42,914 nt of DNA from Treponema sp. (GTDB lineage: Bacteria; Spirochaetota; Spirochaetia; Treponematales; Breznakiellaceae). This document shows positions 1-10,034 of the stretch, piece after piece. Position numbers and translations under genes: made by a program. The notes under the pieces were generated by a model. It searched no databases and was not told the DNA's origin. It saw only the letters and a program-made list of their open reading frames with translations. Location: the NCBI GenBank assembly GCA_031276815.1, contig JAISMJ010000079.1:1-42914 (forward strand), given 5' to 3'. Numbering within the stretch: the stretch's first letter is position 1; every line of letters starts with the position of its first letter.

Positions 1-617
1 ATTACTTTTATCCGTCCGGCTGGCTTACAAAGTCTGATAGTTACAAAATAGCTGCATACTGTATCCTTGGTGAGACAATTTTCACAGCTTCCGGTTTTAT
101 TGCACGGAGTGGCAATGCCGGGGAAACGTTGTATGTTCACCGGTGCGGCGATAGTTCTTGCCCGAACCATTGCATCTTCAACAGTCTTTACTACTTTGTT
201 GATTCCTGCCGCTACAATCACCTGTTTTGGCCCAAAAATCATCGCCGCAGTCCTGTTACCATAATTGTCAATATTTACAAGCTGTCCATCCTCGCTTATG
301 GCATTACTGCTACAGAGAAAAGTGTCGCATAATAAAGCCTTACGCATGAGTTCCATCCGTTCTTCAGAATCAAGCGGAGCTTTGTCTCTATCAATCAAAT
401 TGTATCCTTCTTTCGCCAGCCGTTCCTGAATACCTAATTCTACAACCGTCATAGAGCCGCCCCAAGAAACCAAATGTTCTTTTGGAATAAGAGATAAAAC
501 CATATCCGCCGCTTCCAATGGATCATCAAAATACCATGCGTCAAAATATCGCCTTTTTAGTGCATCGACCACCCGTGGCCCAAGTTTTGAATTTCTCAAT
601 TCGTATGCCGTTTCCAT
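1..617 (-). CDS. LUD-domain (DUF162 / LutC-like) protein, truncated by the window edge
   Basis: Manual minus-strand translation from ATG at 617: METAYELRNSKLGPRVVDALKRRYFDAWYFDDPLEAADMVLSLIPKEHLVSWGGSMTVVELGIQERLAKEGYNLIDRDKA...; open to the window edge; resembles LUD-family proteins. Confidence 0.75.
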   Translation of the reverse strand, partial: METAYELRNSKLGPRVVDALKRRYFDAWYFDDPLEAADMVLSLIPKEHLVSWGGSMTVVELGIQERLAKEGYNLIDRDKAPLDSEERMELMRKALLCDTFLCSSNAISEDGQLVNIDNYGNRTAAMIFGPKQVIVAAGINKVVKTVEDAMVRARTIAAPVNIQRFPGIATPCNKTGSCENCLTKDTVCSYFVTIRLCKPAGRIKV

Positions 618-1103
618 AATAAACCTGCCTTATTCATTCTTTAATGCGGATATTCGAACCGCCGCGCTATGCGGAACGGGATAATGCGGATATGCGAGCC
701 GGCGCGCGCCGCTCGTATCTCTAGTGTGAATCATATCATTGACTGCGGGGGGAAGGGGGGGCAGACGGTCTTAATGGGGCAATGCCGCTGTTTCCCGCTT
801 TGCCCAACGCCGGCATGAGCGGCGGTATCCTCGCTAACGGCGATTATATATGACATCTTTATACGCGCTCCTGACTTTTTATGTACGTCTAAAGCTTGCG
901 GCTTTAGACGGTATGTATTCTATAATACCGGACGTTTTTTATCAAGCGGTGTTGCGCTTGGTTATGCGTACCAATTTCCAGACTATCCTATCCGCAATGC
1001 GGCGCGTACTGCTTTTAAGTATATGACGCGGCGTATACCCCTTGCCTAAACAGCCAAAAACCGCTATGATTTTTCTATACTTTCACATTGAGGTTTGTTT
1101 TGT

Positions 1104-3506
1104 ATGGAAATTAATCAAGAATTTATTGATAATCTAAAAATTGATGAAAACGCGCTGATGAAGCGCATAGCGGAATCGCTCGCGATCAATCAGGGGCAGG
1201 TCATAGCCGTTGTAGAGCTTTTGCATGAAGGGGCGACCGTACCGTTCATCGCCCGCTACCGGAAAGAAAAGCATGGCGGTCTTGACGAAGTACAGGTGCG
1301 GAATATAGAACACGGGTACAATGCGGGTAGAAATCTTGAGGAACGGCGCACTGAGATCGTCAGGCTCATTTTTGAGCAGGGAAAGTTGACGGGCGCCCTG
1401 TACGGCAACATTGCCAAAGCCGCGACGCTTGCGGAATTGGAAGACCTCTACGCGCCGTATAAAAGAAAGAAAAAGACCCGCGGCATGGCGGCTGTTGAGA
1501 AAGGGCTCGAACCCCTTGCGGAGGCGATGCGGGAGCTTGAAACGGAACGGCTTGTGGCTAAGGCGGCGGAATTTGTGCGAGAAGATGCGGAACATCCCGA
1601 ACTCAGCGTGGCGTCCGTTGCGGACGCCTTGCAGGGCGCTATGGATATTATCGCGGAACAGACGGCTCAAACGCCGGAACACCGCGCCGCGGTCAAGGCG
1701 TTCTACCATGCGGACGGCGTACTAATCGTAAAGGCGTCACAGAAGCCCGGGGTGGGAGACGATGAGGCGAAGAAAACCTCTCCCTATCAGATGTACTGGG
1801 ATTACACGGAGAAACTTTCCCAGATAAAACCTCACCGGATTCTGGCGATAAACCGGGGCGAGCGTGAAAAGGCGCTTGAAACGCGCGTTGATGTTGATGA
1901 AAACGCGGCGGTTGACATGCTGCAAAAGAAGTGCCTCATTCATAACGAGTACCATAAAACCGCCATAGAGGACGGGCTTAAACGGCTGCTCTCCCCCGCG
2001 GTGATTCGGGAAATCCGGGGCGATCAGGGAGACGTCGCCGATGATCACGGTATTTCCGTGTTCAGTACGAATCTCAAGCATTTGCTTATGCAGCAGCCCA
2101 TCAAAGGCACCCGCGTATTGGGCATTGATCCGGGCATCCGCACCGGTACAAAATGCGCGTGTCTTGACGAGACGGGGAAATTCCTCCACTACTTTACGTT
2201 TATGAACAATCAGACCGGCACGGCAAAGGCGCTGCTCCTGAAGAATATGAAAGAATACCATATTCGGCTTGTAGCGGTAGGCGGCGGGACCGGCACGAAA
2301 GACGTACAGGAATTGGTAACGCAGGTTATTGCTGAAAACGGTCTTGATGTGCTGTATACGGTGGTTGATGAAGACGGCGCATCCGTATACTCGGCGAGCG
2401 ATATTGCCCGCGAGGAATTCCCCGATCTTGATTTGACTATCCGCGGCGCTATCTCCATAGGCAGGCGGTTACAAGACCCGCTTGCCGAATTGGTGAAAAT
2501 CGATCCAAAATCTATCGGCGTGGGGCTGTACCAGCATGACATCAATCAGAAAAAACTCTCCGATACCCTTGATGAGGTGGTTTCCAGCGTGGTGAACAAT
2601 GTCGGCGTCAACTTGAACACCGCAAGCGTCTCGCTGCTCAAATACGTCTCCGGTATAAACGCGAGCCTTGCCAAGAAAATCGTGAAGCATCGTGATGAAA
2701 AAGGCAAAATCACAAGCCGCGATGAACTCAACGGTATTCAGGGTATGGGACCGAAAACGTTTGAGCAGTGCGCCGGATTCCTCAAAATACCGGAAGGCGC
2801 GGAACCGCTTGACAATACGTGGGTTCACCCCGAAAACTACGCCATTGCCCGCGCCATTCGGAACACCATTACCATAACCGGCGGTATCAGCTCGGAAACC
2901 GCGAAATCTCTGAAAGAACAATTCGGCGTTGGAGACGCTACTATCAACGATATTATTGATGAACTCAAAAAGCCCGGACGCGATCCGCGTGAAGAGTATC
3001 CCAAGCCTATCATGCGTTCAGGCGTGGTAACGTTTGAAGACCTCAAAGAGGGTATGACAGTTACCGGCAAAATTAAGAATGTGGTTGATTTCGGCGCGTT
3101 TGTCGATGTCGGCATAAAAGAGACCGCGCTCGTCCATATTTCCGAATTAAGCGATCATTTTGTTCAAGACCCAATGGATGTCGTGAAAGTAGGCGAGGTA
3201 TACGAATTCCACATCATCGGTTTGGACACGGACAGGCGGCGCATTAGCCTGTCCCGCCGCAGCGGACAATCCGCGCCGTTGTCCGGCGCGCCGCAGCGCG
3301 AACTTGAGAGACCCGCCGCCAAGAGCGGCGCTGCTGACGGTAAGAAACGGGTCGTCATCGCGAAAAAAGCGGGCGGCGCGCCAAGCGGTTCCGGCGACCA
3401 CGCAAAAGCGTCGCGATCCTCCCGCTATGCGTCAGAGGATGACGGCGCCATGTACAACCCGTTTGCAGCCGCATTCCAAAAGATGGAGAAAAAGCGCGTA
3501 AAGTAA
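1104..3506 (+). CDS. tex: Tex-family transcription accessory / S1 RNA-binding protein
   Basis: Long ORF with Tex N-terminal region, YqgF-like core (GIDPGIRTGTKCA), HhH region (INASLAKKIVKHRDEKG) and C-terminal S1 domain (GMTVTGKIKNVVDFGAFVDVGIKETALVHISELS). ATG at 1104 is a more likely start than 1095. Confidence 0.95.
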   Translation: MEINQEFIDNLKIDENALMKRIAESLAINQGQVIAVVELLHEGATVPFIARYRKEKHGGLDEVQVRNIEHGYNAGRNLEERRTEIVRLIFEQGKLTGALYGNIAKAATLAELEDLYAPYKRKKKTRGMAAVEKGLEPLAEAMRELETERLVAKAAEFVREDAEHPELSVASVADALQGAMDIIAEQTAQTPEHRAAVKAFYHADGVLIVKASQKPGVGDDEAKKTSPYQMYWDYTEKLSQIKPHRILAINRGEREKALETRVDVDENAAVDMLQKKCLIHNEYHKTAIEDGLKRLLSPAVIREIRGDQGDVADDHGISVFSTNLKHLLMQQPIKGTRVLGIDPGIRTGTKCACLDETGKFLHYFTFMNNQTGTAKALLLKNMKEYHIRLVAVGGGTGTKDVQELVTQVIAENGLDVLYTVVDEDGASVYSASDIAREEFPDLDLTIRGAISIGRRLQDPLAELVKIDPKSIGVGLYQHDINQKKLSDTLDEVVSSVVNNVGVNLNTASVSLLKYVSGINASLAKKIVKHRDEKGKITSRDELNGIQGMGPKTFEQCAGFLKIPEGAEPLDNTWVHPENYAIARAIRNTITITGGISSETAKSLKEQFGVGDATINDIIDELKKPGRDPREEYPKPIMRSGVVTFEDLKEGMTVTGKIKNVVDFGAFVDVGIKETALVHISELSDHFVQDPMDVVKVGEVYEFHIIGLDTDRRRISLSRRSGQSAPLSGAPQRELERPAAKSGAADGKKRVVIAKKAGGAPSGSGDHAKASRSSRYASEDDGAMYNPFAAAFQKMEKKRVK

Positions 3507-3525
3507 CGCCGCCTTAAGGCGGCGT
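3506..3525. repeat. 20-bp perfect palindrome at the Tex 3' end
   Basis: ACGCCGCCTTAAGGCGGCGT is self-complementary; followed by gaaaaag, with no T-run. Confidence 0.8.
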
Positions 3526-3570
3526 GAAAAAGAGCGCCGAATGAAAAGCTGTTTGAGGCAAGGGACGCGC

Positions 3571-5412
3571 ATGAATCCTATACAAGAAAAAAGTCTCGTT
3601 ATGTACAAGAATAAGCCCGCTGTGGTAACGGAAGCGGCTGAGAAAATAAGCATATCCGTTGCGGGCGGGGATACGATCAAAGTACGCGAAAAGGACATAG
3701 AGCTTATCCATCCGGGACCCTGCGCATTAGCCGATCTTGCTGAACTGCCGAAAGGCGATGTACGCGGTATATGGGAACTGCTGGAAGGCGAACAAATCGC
3801 CTTCAAAGAACTCGTGGAACTCGTATACGGTGACTATACGCCGAAAACCGCCTTCGCCTTGTACACGGAACTGCTTGACGGCTTTTACTTTTCAGGAAAT
3901 TCGGCTGGGATCACAATCCGTACGCCGGAAGAAGTCTCTGCGGAAGAAAAGAGACGGAGCGAAAAACAACAAGGGCAAGCGGAACGGGATGCGTTTCTTA
4001 AGCGCTTCAAGACAAAAACCCTCATATTTCCTGATGATAAGAAATTTCTACAAGACATTGAAGCCCTTGCCTATGGACAGACAGCCAAGAGCCGCACCTT
4101 AAAAGACCTGCATAAGCCGGAAACACCGGAAGAAGCCCACAGAGTCCTTCTTGATTCGGGAGCGTGGACTCTGTTCGTCAATCCGCATCCCCAAAGGAAC
4201 GGTTGTTCTCTTGCCTCCGCTCAGATACCCATTTCCCCGCCACCCGAAGAAACGCGCGCGGATCTCACGCATTTGTCAAGTTTCGCCATTGACAATGCGT
4301 GGTCAACGGACCCTGATGATGCCATGTCCATAGAGGGTAATGTCCTCTATGTGCATATTGCGGATCCCGCCGCGTCAATCGCGCCGGACAGTCCTGCGGA
4401 CAAGGAAGCGCGCGCACGGGGCGCTACCCTATACCTTCCGGAAGGCGCGAGCCGTATGCTCTGCGAGAACAGTCTCCCTCTTTTCGCGCTGGGCTACCAC
4501 AGCCATGATATACCCGCAATTTCGCCCGCGCTTACCTTCAAAATGATATTGAACGAAGATTCTTCTATTGCCGACACCGAAATTTTCCCTTCCTTCGTGA
4601 ATATTACCCGTTTGACATACGAAGAGGCCGATAAGAAAGCCGCTTCGCCGGAATTTGCCCCTCTATTATCGTCGTTATGTACCGTTGCGGAAGCCAATTT
4701 CAAGCGAAGGCAACAAAACGGCGCGGTTTCTATAGACCTTCCCGAAGTACATATCTCGGTTTACGGAGAAAGCGTTTCCATAGAGCCGGTCAAACCCTCA
4801 CGCGCGGCGTTTATGGTACAGGAATGTATGCTGATAGCCGGTGAAGCTGCGGCGCGGTGGGCTATGCAGCGCAAAATCGCCTTCCCCTTTGTGAGTCAGG
4901 ATGCGAGCGAGCTTCCCAAAAAGCTGCTGCCGGGATTTGCCGGTTCTTACCAACTCCGCCGCTGTATGCGTCCTCGCGCGCTTTCCACAAAGCCTGCGGA
5001 TCACTTCGGACTTGGGCTCGCCGTGTATACGCAAGTTACCAGTCCGTTGCGGCGTTACACCGATCTTCTGGCGCATCAGCAGATTCGCCTGTTTTTGCGA
5101 GGGGAACACCCCCTCTCTGAAGAAGAAGTTCTGATGCGGCTTGCCGCATCAGAAGCCGCCGCGCTTGCTACAGTTCGTGCGGAACGGGCTTCCCGCGCAC
5201 ACTGGACCGCGGTCTATCTGTTTGATAAAAAACAATCGGTTTGGGAAGGGGTACTAGTAGAGAAAAAAGACAACAAATCGGTCGTCTTAATCCCCGATCT
5301 AGGTGTGGAAACGCAGGTGAGTATACGTTCTGACTTTGAACCGAATGAAAAAATACGCCTGTCCCTTTCATCCGTTAGGGCGCCAAAAGCAGAAATTTTG
5401 TTTAATCAGTGA
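3571..5412 (+). CDS. RNase II/R (RNB) family exoribonuclease
   Basis: RNB catalytic motif LSSFAIDNAWSTDPDDAMSIEGNVLYVHIADPAA and downstream QVTSPLRRYTDLLAHQQI. Start at 3541 or 3571. Confidence 0.9.
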   Translation: MNPIQEKSLVMYKNKPAVVTEAAEKISISVAGGDTIKVREKDIELIHPGPCALADLAELPKGDVRGIWELLEGEQIAFKELVELVYGDYTPKTAFALYTELLDGFYFSGNSAGITIRTPEEVSAEEKRRSEKQQGQAERDAFLKRFKTKTLIFPDDKKFLQDIEALAYGQTAKSRTLKDLHKPETPEEAHRVLLDSGAWTLFVNPHPQRNGCSLASAQIPISPPPEETRADLTHLSSFAIDNAWSTDPDDAMSIEGNVLYVHIADPAASIAPDSPADKEARARGATLYLPEGASRMLCENSLPLFALGYHSHDIPAISPALTFKMILNEDSSIADTEIFPSFVNITRLTYEEADKKAASPEFAPLLSSLCTVAEANFKRRQQNGAVSIDLPEVHISVYGESVSIEPVKPSRAAFMVQECMLIAGEAAARWAMQRKIAFPFVSQDASELPKKLLPGFAGSYQLRRCMRPRALSTKPADHFGLGLAVYTQVTSPLRRYTDLLAHQQIRLFLRGEHPLSEEEVLMRLAASEAAALATVRAERASRAHWTAVYLFDKKQSVWEGVLVEKKDNKSVVLIPDLGVETQVSIRSDFEPNEKIRLSLSSVRAPKAEILFNQ

Positions 5413-5466
5413 AAAATCCCTCTTTGACCCCTTGACGTTCTTTGAATTCTATATAAGAATAGCAAT

Positions 5467-7854
5467 ATGAGTGATTACCTTGATCCTAATAATGAGGAAC
5501 TTCTCAAAGACTTTTTTAGCGAAGCTCAGATGCAGGTTGACACATTAGAGCAAAACATTCTCGTTCTCGAAACGGAAGGCGCTAATAAAGATGCGGTTGA
5601 TGAAATTTTCCGTGCCGCTCATACCTTGAAAGGCGGTTCCGCAACCGTTGAGTTTATGGAGCTTTCCCATTTTACCCACATGGTTGAAGACGTGCTTGAT
5701 GCTATTCGGTCCGATCAACTTCAGGTTAATGAAGATGTTGTTGATACGCTTCTCACCGGTATTGACGTTATCAAAGCGATGCTTGAACAGCGGATGAATG
5801 GCTCCGTATATCAGGAAAACACCGCAACTATAGAAGAAAAGCTTGAGGCGCTGATACCCAAAAGCAAGAAAGGAGAGGCGAAATCAAAACCGGCTCCAGT
5901 TCCTGTTGCCGTTCCTGCGCCTACGCCTCTGGTAATCCATGATGCTGCAAGTAAAAAATTCACTGCGCTTACAGAAGAAGAGCTTAACGAACTCAAGGAG
6001 TCTGCAAAAGCAGGTTGGTCTATCTTCCAGGTCTCGGTTAAATTTGATGAAAAAGGTCTGATGAATACCGTAGGCGGTATTCAGATATACGCAGCGCTTA
6101 AAGGCGATGGTACCATTTTGAAAACCGTGCCGGATTTTGAAGCTCTGTATGAGGATAATTTTTTCCCGGTTGTTGATTATTATGTTTCAACCAATAAGAA
6201 CCCCGATGAATTGAAACGCCACGTTATTCTTCCTGATGTAACTCTTGATGCTGAAATTACTAATATTAATGATCTGAAGCTTGCAGGAAAGGCAAAAAGT
6301 GTGTCTGCGTCCAAACCCGTAGCAGTTGCTCCCGTTGTTGCGCCTACGCTGCCGGTAACAGCGGCTTCTGTCTCGTCCGTTCCACCAGTTGTATCTACTC
6401 CGCCGGTGTTGAGCGCAGCGCAGAGCGGTGCGGCTGCAGACGCGAAAAAAGCCGGTAAAGAGGCTGGTTCTATACTTCGTGTTGATTCTAAACGTATTGA
6501 CGACTTGTTAAATCTTGTTTCTGAGACGGTCATTACCAAGGCGACATTCAACCAGATCAACAATCAGTTTAACGATCTCCTCTCTGAACTGCACACGCTG
6601 GAAGGTACGTATCGCGACAAGATCAAAACCCTTTTCGATAAACTGCCTGATTACCTTGAAAGTATACAACAGGGTGGAAAAACCGTTAAAGATATCCGTA
6701 AAGAAATCAGTGAAGAATACGGTGATACGTTTACTTTGTTTGATGGTTTTGAAACGTCGGTCAAGAATAATATTGCCAAATTCCGTTCAACGTCCCAAAA
6801 CCTTGGGCGTATTACTGGGGAATTGCAGGAAGGCGTCATGCGTATCCGCATGGTTCCCATCAGCCAGATATTCAATCGGTTCCCTCGTCTTGTACGCGAC
6901 CTTTCCAAGTCTCTTAACAAAAAGATCAATTTGGTTATTGAGGGTGAAGAGACCGAGCTTGATAAATCCGTCGTTGAGGATCTCCTTGACCCTATCATGC
7001 ACTCGGTACGTAACTCCATAGATCACGGTATTGAATCGCCTGCGGAACGCAAGGCGGCAGGCAAACCCGAAGAAGGCATGGTACTCCTCAAGGCAACCAA
7101 CGAAGGCAATATGATTGTTATCGAAATTGCCGATGATGGAAAGGGTATTGATGTTGAAAGCGTTAAGGCGAAAGCCATTGAGAAAGGCATTATCAATCCG
7201 AACAAAATTTTGAGCGATGTGGAAGCCTTTAATCTGATCTTTGAACCGGGGTTCTCTACCGCAAAGTCTATTACCTCTATATCGGGACGCGGAGTGGGAC
7301 TTGATGTAGTGCGCCGTTCTATTGAAAAACTCAATGGTAGTGTAACAGTTAATTCTGAACGCGGTAAGGGTACCAAATTCACCATCAAACTACCGCTCAC
7401 GCTGGCTATTATTCAGGGACTCTTGGTCCGTGTTGGTACGGAAATTTACTCAATTCCCATTACAAGCGTTATTGAAAGCCTGCGTATAAAACCCGAAGAT
7501 ATCAAGATGATCGATAATTATGAAGTATTTAACATTCGTAATGATGTGGTATCATTGCTCCGGTTGAACCGGCTTTTCGGTATCAAAACCGAAGAAAAAC
7601 AAGAGTATAACTTCATCGTTATTGTTGGCACTGCAGAAAAAAAGATGGGTTTTATGGTGGATAGCCTTATTGGTGAAGAAGATGTGGTTATCAAACCTTT
7701 ACGTGATCAATTTACTAATTCGCCCGGTATTGCGGGCGCCTCTATTCTGGGAGATGGTTCCGTTTCGCTCATTATTGATGTCAGTCAGCTTTTGGAGCTT
7801 GGATTGCGTAAGGAAATGGAACAGCGGCAGATACGGGAAGCATCAATGATGTAA
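5467..7854 (+). CDS. cheA: Chemotaxis histidine kinase CheA
   Basis: HPt motif FRAAHTLKGGSATVEF, dimerisation/HATPase region (LLDPIMHSVRNSIDHGIESPAERKAAGKP, GRGVGLDVVRRSIEKLNG) and C-terminal CheW-like domain. Confidence 0.97.
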   Translation: MSDYLDPNNEELLKDFFSEAQMQVDTLEQNILVLETEGANKDAVDEIFRAAHTLKGGSATVEFMELSHFTHMVEDVLDAIRSDQLQVNEDVVDTLLTGIDVIKAMLEQRMNGSVYQENTATIEEKLEALIPKSKKGEAKSKPAPVPVAVPAPTPLVIHDAASKKFTALTEEELNELKESAKAGWSIFQVSVKFDEKGLMNTVGGIQIYAALKGDGTILKTVPDFEALYEDNFFPVVDYYVSTNKNPDELKRHVILPDVTLDAEITNINDLKLAGKAKSVSASKPVAVAPVVAPTLPVTAASVSSVPPVVSTPPVLSAAQSGAAADAKKAGKEAGSILRVDSKRIDDLLNLVSETVITKATFNQINNQFNDLLSELHTLEGTYRDKIKTLFDKLPDYLESIQQGGKTVKDIRKEISEEYGDTFTLFDGFETSVKNNIAKFRSTSQNLGRITGELQEGVMRIRMVPISQIFNRFPRLVRDLSKSLNKKINLVIEGEETELDKSVVEDLLDPIMHSVRNSIDHGIESPAERKAAGKPEEGMVLLKATNEGNMIVIEIADDGKGIDVESVKAKAIEKGIINPNKILSDVEAFNLIFEPGFSTAKSITSISGRGVGLDVVRRSIEKLNGSVTVNSERGKGTKFTIKLPLTLAIIQGLLVRVGTEIYSIPITSVIESLRIKPEDIKMIDNYEVFNIRNDVVSLLRLNRLFGIKTEEKQEYNFIVIVGTAEKKMGFMVDSLIGEEDVVIKPLRDQFTNSPGIAGASILGDGSVSLIIDVSQLLELGLRKEMEQRQIREASMM

Positions 7855-7869
7855 GGAAAAGAGAGTATT

Positions 7870-9210
7870 ATGGCAGCAACAGAAATCAAAGATTTAGCAA
7901 AAGTAAACGCCGACCTGCAACTCCAAAAAGAGCGAGTTGAAATGGTAGATTTTAAGATTATAACTTTTTCACTTGGTGGAAAAGATTATGGCGTTGATAT
8001 TATGAATGTCAAAGAAATTGCAAAGGCTGATAAATTTACTTACGTGCCGAATGCGGCTTCTTTTGTCAAAGGCGTATATAATCTTCGGGGTGATATTATT
8101 CCGATTATAGATTTGCGTTTGTTCTTCCACTTACCTATAGAGAAGAAAAGTGATGGGCTTGAAAATATGCTTATCCTCCGCATTGAAGACAGGGTATATG
8201 GGACGGTTGTTGATAAGATTGATAAGGTAATTGGTATCAATTCATCTTCTGTACAGCCGCCACATCCTATATTTGGGGATATTAACATCAAGTACATTAA
8301 TGGAGTTGTGGAAAAAGACGGAAATCTCTATGTTATTCTTGATGTTATTCGTATTTTCAGTCAACACGAAGATGACAAGCAAAAGGTACGAATGTCAATA
8401 CAGGAAAATACGACCGATAACTTTGTGCCTGCGCCAGCTTCTGTAGCGCGGGATCCTGAACAAAAAGCTGCGGCAGCTGATACTGCGCTTGGTTTTATTA
8501 AAGAAAGCCTCATTGCCTTGAAACATTTTTACGCAAGTGGTATAAATGATACATGGGTACATAAACGGTTTATTGACTGGAGCGCAACTCATAGAGAATC
8601 AGATATCCAGCTTAAAAATAATTCAGATGCGGAAGAATTTCTGGCTGATTTTTCGTCTCCCTGTACGAATATGTTTTGGGATGATGAATATGCCGACATG
8701 ATTAAAAATATCCTGCCCGATATGCCATCGAATAGTATTCAGATATGGAACCCCGGATGCGGTAAGGGATATGAGACATATTCATTTGCGTGTGTACTTA
8801 AGAACCGTTATCCTGATGCACGTATCAAGATTTGGGCGAGTGATAACGATATTTTAGCTATATCAAACGCTCCTAATATGAGTTTTGACTTAAATGAATT
8901 GCCAGAATACTGCCGTTCCTTTACGGCTAATGGAAAGAATGGTTATGTTTTTAAGCCGGTAATCAAGGATACAATTATTTTTGAATATCATGATATTGTA
9001 AACGAGATACAGTTACCAGATTTGGATATTATTTTAATGCGTGATCTTTTATCGTACTTCCCGGTGTCAGGTCAAGATAAACAGATTGCCTATTTTAGTG
9101 AAAAACTCAAAAAGACCGGTGTAGTTATTTTGGGTAAAAATGAGACCATATCCGATAATTGGCGGTCTATTGGTCAGACGCCTGTTTCCGCATTTATGCG
9201 CAATGAATGA
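7870..9210 (+). CDS. cheW: CheW with C-terminal CheR-like domain
   Basis: N-terminal CheW domain (FSLGGKDYGVDIMNVKEIAKADKFTYVPNAASFVKGVYNLRGDIIPIIDLRLFF); C-terminal about 250 aa with CheR-like motifs (IQIWNPGCGKGYETYSFACVL, DIILMRDLLSYF). Confidence 0.9.
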   Translation: MAATEIKDLAKVNADLQLQKERVEMVDFKIITFSLGGKDYGVDIMNVKEIAKADKFTYVPNAASFVKGVYNLRGDIIPIIDLRLFFHLPIEKKSDGLENMLILRIEDRVYGTVVDKIDKVIGINSSSVQPPHPIFGDINIKYINGVVEKDGNLYVILDVIRIFSQHEDDKQKVRMSIQENTTDNFVPAPASVARDPEQKAAAADTALGFIKESLIALKHFYASGINDTWVHKRFIDWSATHRESDIQLKNNSDAEEFLADFSSPCTNMFWDDEYADMIKNILPDMPSNSIQIWNPGCGKGYETYSFACVLKNRYPDARIKIWASDNDILAISNAPNMSFDLNELPEYCRSFTANGKNGYVFKPVIKDTIIFEYHDIVNEIQLPDLDIILMRDLLSYFPVSGQDKQIAYFSEKLKKTGVVILGKNETISDNWRSIGQTPVSAFMRNE

Positions 9211-9301
9211 ATAGGGAGTAACTTACAGGTATTATCATTAGCGCGTTGCGTTAATGCTTGATAAATAAGCGGTGTATTGCCGCTTGTAAATAGGAGTTTG
9301 T

Positions 9302-9799
9302 ATGAGAGTGGAATATATTAACCCTTTTGTCGAAGCAGCTTTTAACGTTCTCAAAGAAGTTCTCAACATGATGGGAGGAGATTTTATTGATGTTAAACGC
9401 GGCGATCTCTACTTGAAGCCATCGAACATGTCTATCATGGGCGTTGCGGCTTTGGTGGGTTTGGCCGGCGATGTAGAAGGACGTGTGCTTTTTGATATGT
9501 CTAAAGAGACGGCTTTGTTTGTTGCCGGCAGTATGAATGGCGAAGAGTTTTCTACCATTGATGATATGGTTAAAGCTACCATTACCGAACTTGCAAATAT
9601 GATTACTGCACAAGCTGTTACTAAGCTGCATGATTTGGGATACAAGTTCGATCTTACCCCGCCCGCTCTTTTTACCGGTGAAAACATGGAAATCTCGAAT
9701 AACCTTGACATTGAAGCGTTAATCGTTCCTATGGAGTTAGGAGAGAAGGGTGCTAGTGGAAATATCGAAATCAATGTCGTTATCCGAGAGCGTTCTTAA
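9302..9799 (+). CDS. cheX: CheX-type CheY-P phosphatase
   Basis: MRVEYINPFVEAAFNVLKEVLNMMGGDFI...MTIDDMVKATITELANMITAQA-type CheX pattern; located after cheW. Confidence 0.9.
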   Translation: MRVEYINPFVEAAFNVLKEVLNMMGGDFIDVKRGDLYLKPSNMSIMGVAALVGLAGDVEGRVLFDMSKETALFVAGSMNGEEFSTIDDMVKATITELANMITAQAVTKLHDLGYKFDLTPPALFTGENMEISNNLDIEALIVPMELGEKGASGNIEINVVIRERS

Positions 9800-9801
9800 T
9801 T

Positions 9802-9829
9802 AACTGTCAACCCCGAGGGGTTGACAGTT
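9802..9829 (+). terminator. Hairpin after cheX
   Basis: AACTGTCAACCCC-GA-GGGGTTGACAGTT, 13-bp perfect stem directly downstream of the cheX stop. Confidence 0.75.
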
Positions 9830-9849
9830 AGACACATTTTGTGTATATT
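9821..9849 (+). promoter_or_regulatory. Putative sigma70 promoter for tRNA-Val
   Basis: TTGACA (9821-9826), 17-nt spacer, TATATT (9844-9849), 12 nt upstream of the tRNA. Confidence 0.75.
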
Positions 9850-9861
9850 ACTACTATTCAT

Positions 9862-9935
9862 GGGTGGTTAGCTCAGTTGGTTAGAGCGTCGGTATGACAC
9901 GCCGAAGGTCACAAGTTCGATTCTTGTATCGCCCA
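9862..9935 (+). tRNA. tRNA-Val (anticodon GAC)
   Basis: Cloverleaf by hand: acceptor GGGTGGT/ATCGCCC, D-arm GCTC..GAGC, anticodon arm TCGGT-ATGACAC-GCCGA, T-arm ACAAG-TTCGATT-CTTGT; anticodon GAC. Confidence 0.95.
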
Positions 9936-10034
9936 TTATATTGTAAATATCGGTAATAAACCTCAAGGCATCGGATGCTCTCTAATTCCCCATTCTTTTC
10001 CCATTTGCGTAAATCAGTCAGAATTAGCGTTATT

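Noticed and set aside
744-762. G6-AA-G7 tract as a fifth phase-variable locus
   Set aside because: Interrupted, short and intergenic with no clear ORF or promoter register; not comparable to the 14-15-nt tracts.
1134-3401. Several antisense ORFs within tex (for example 1134..1709, 1737..2261, 2469..2921)
   Set aside because: Shadow ORFs opposite a strongly supported conserved gene; same reasoning applied to other antisense ORFs in the list.
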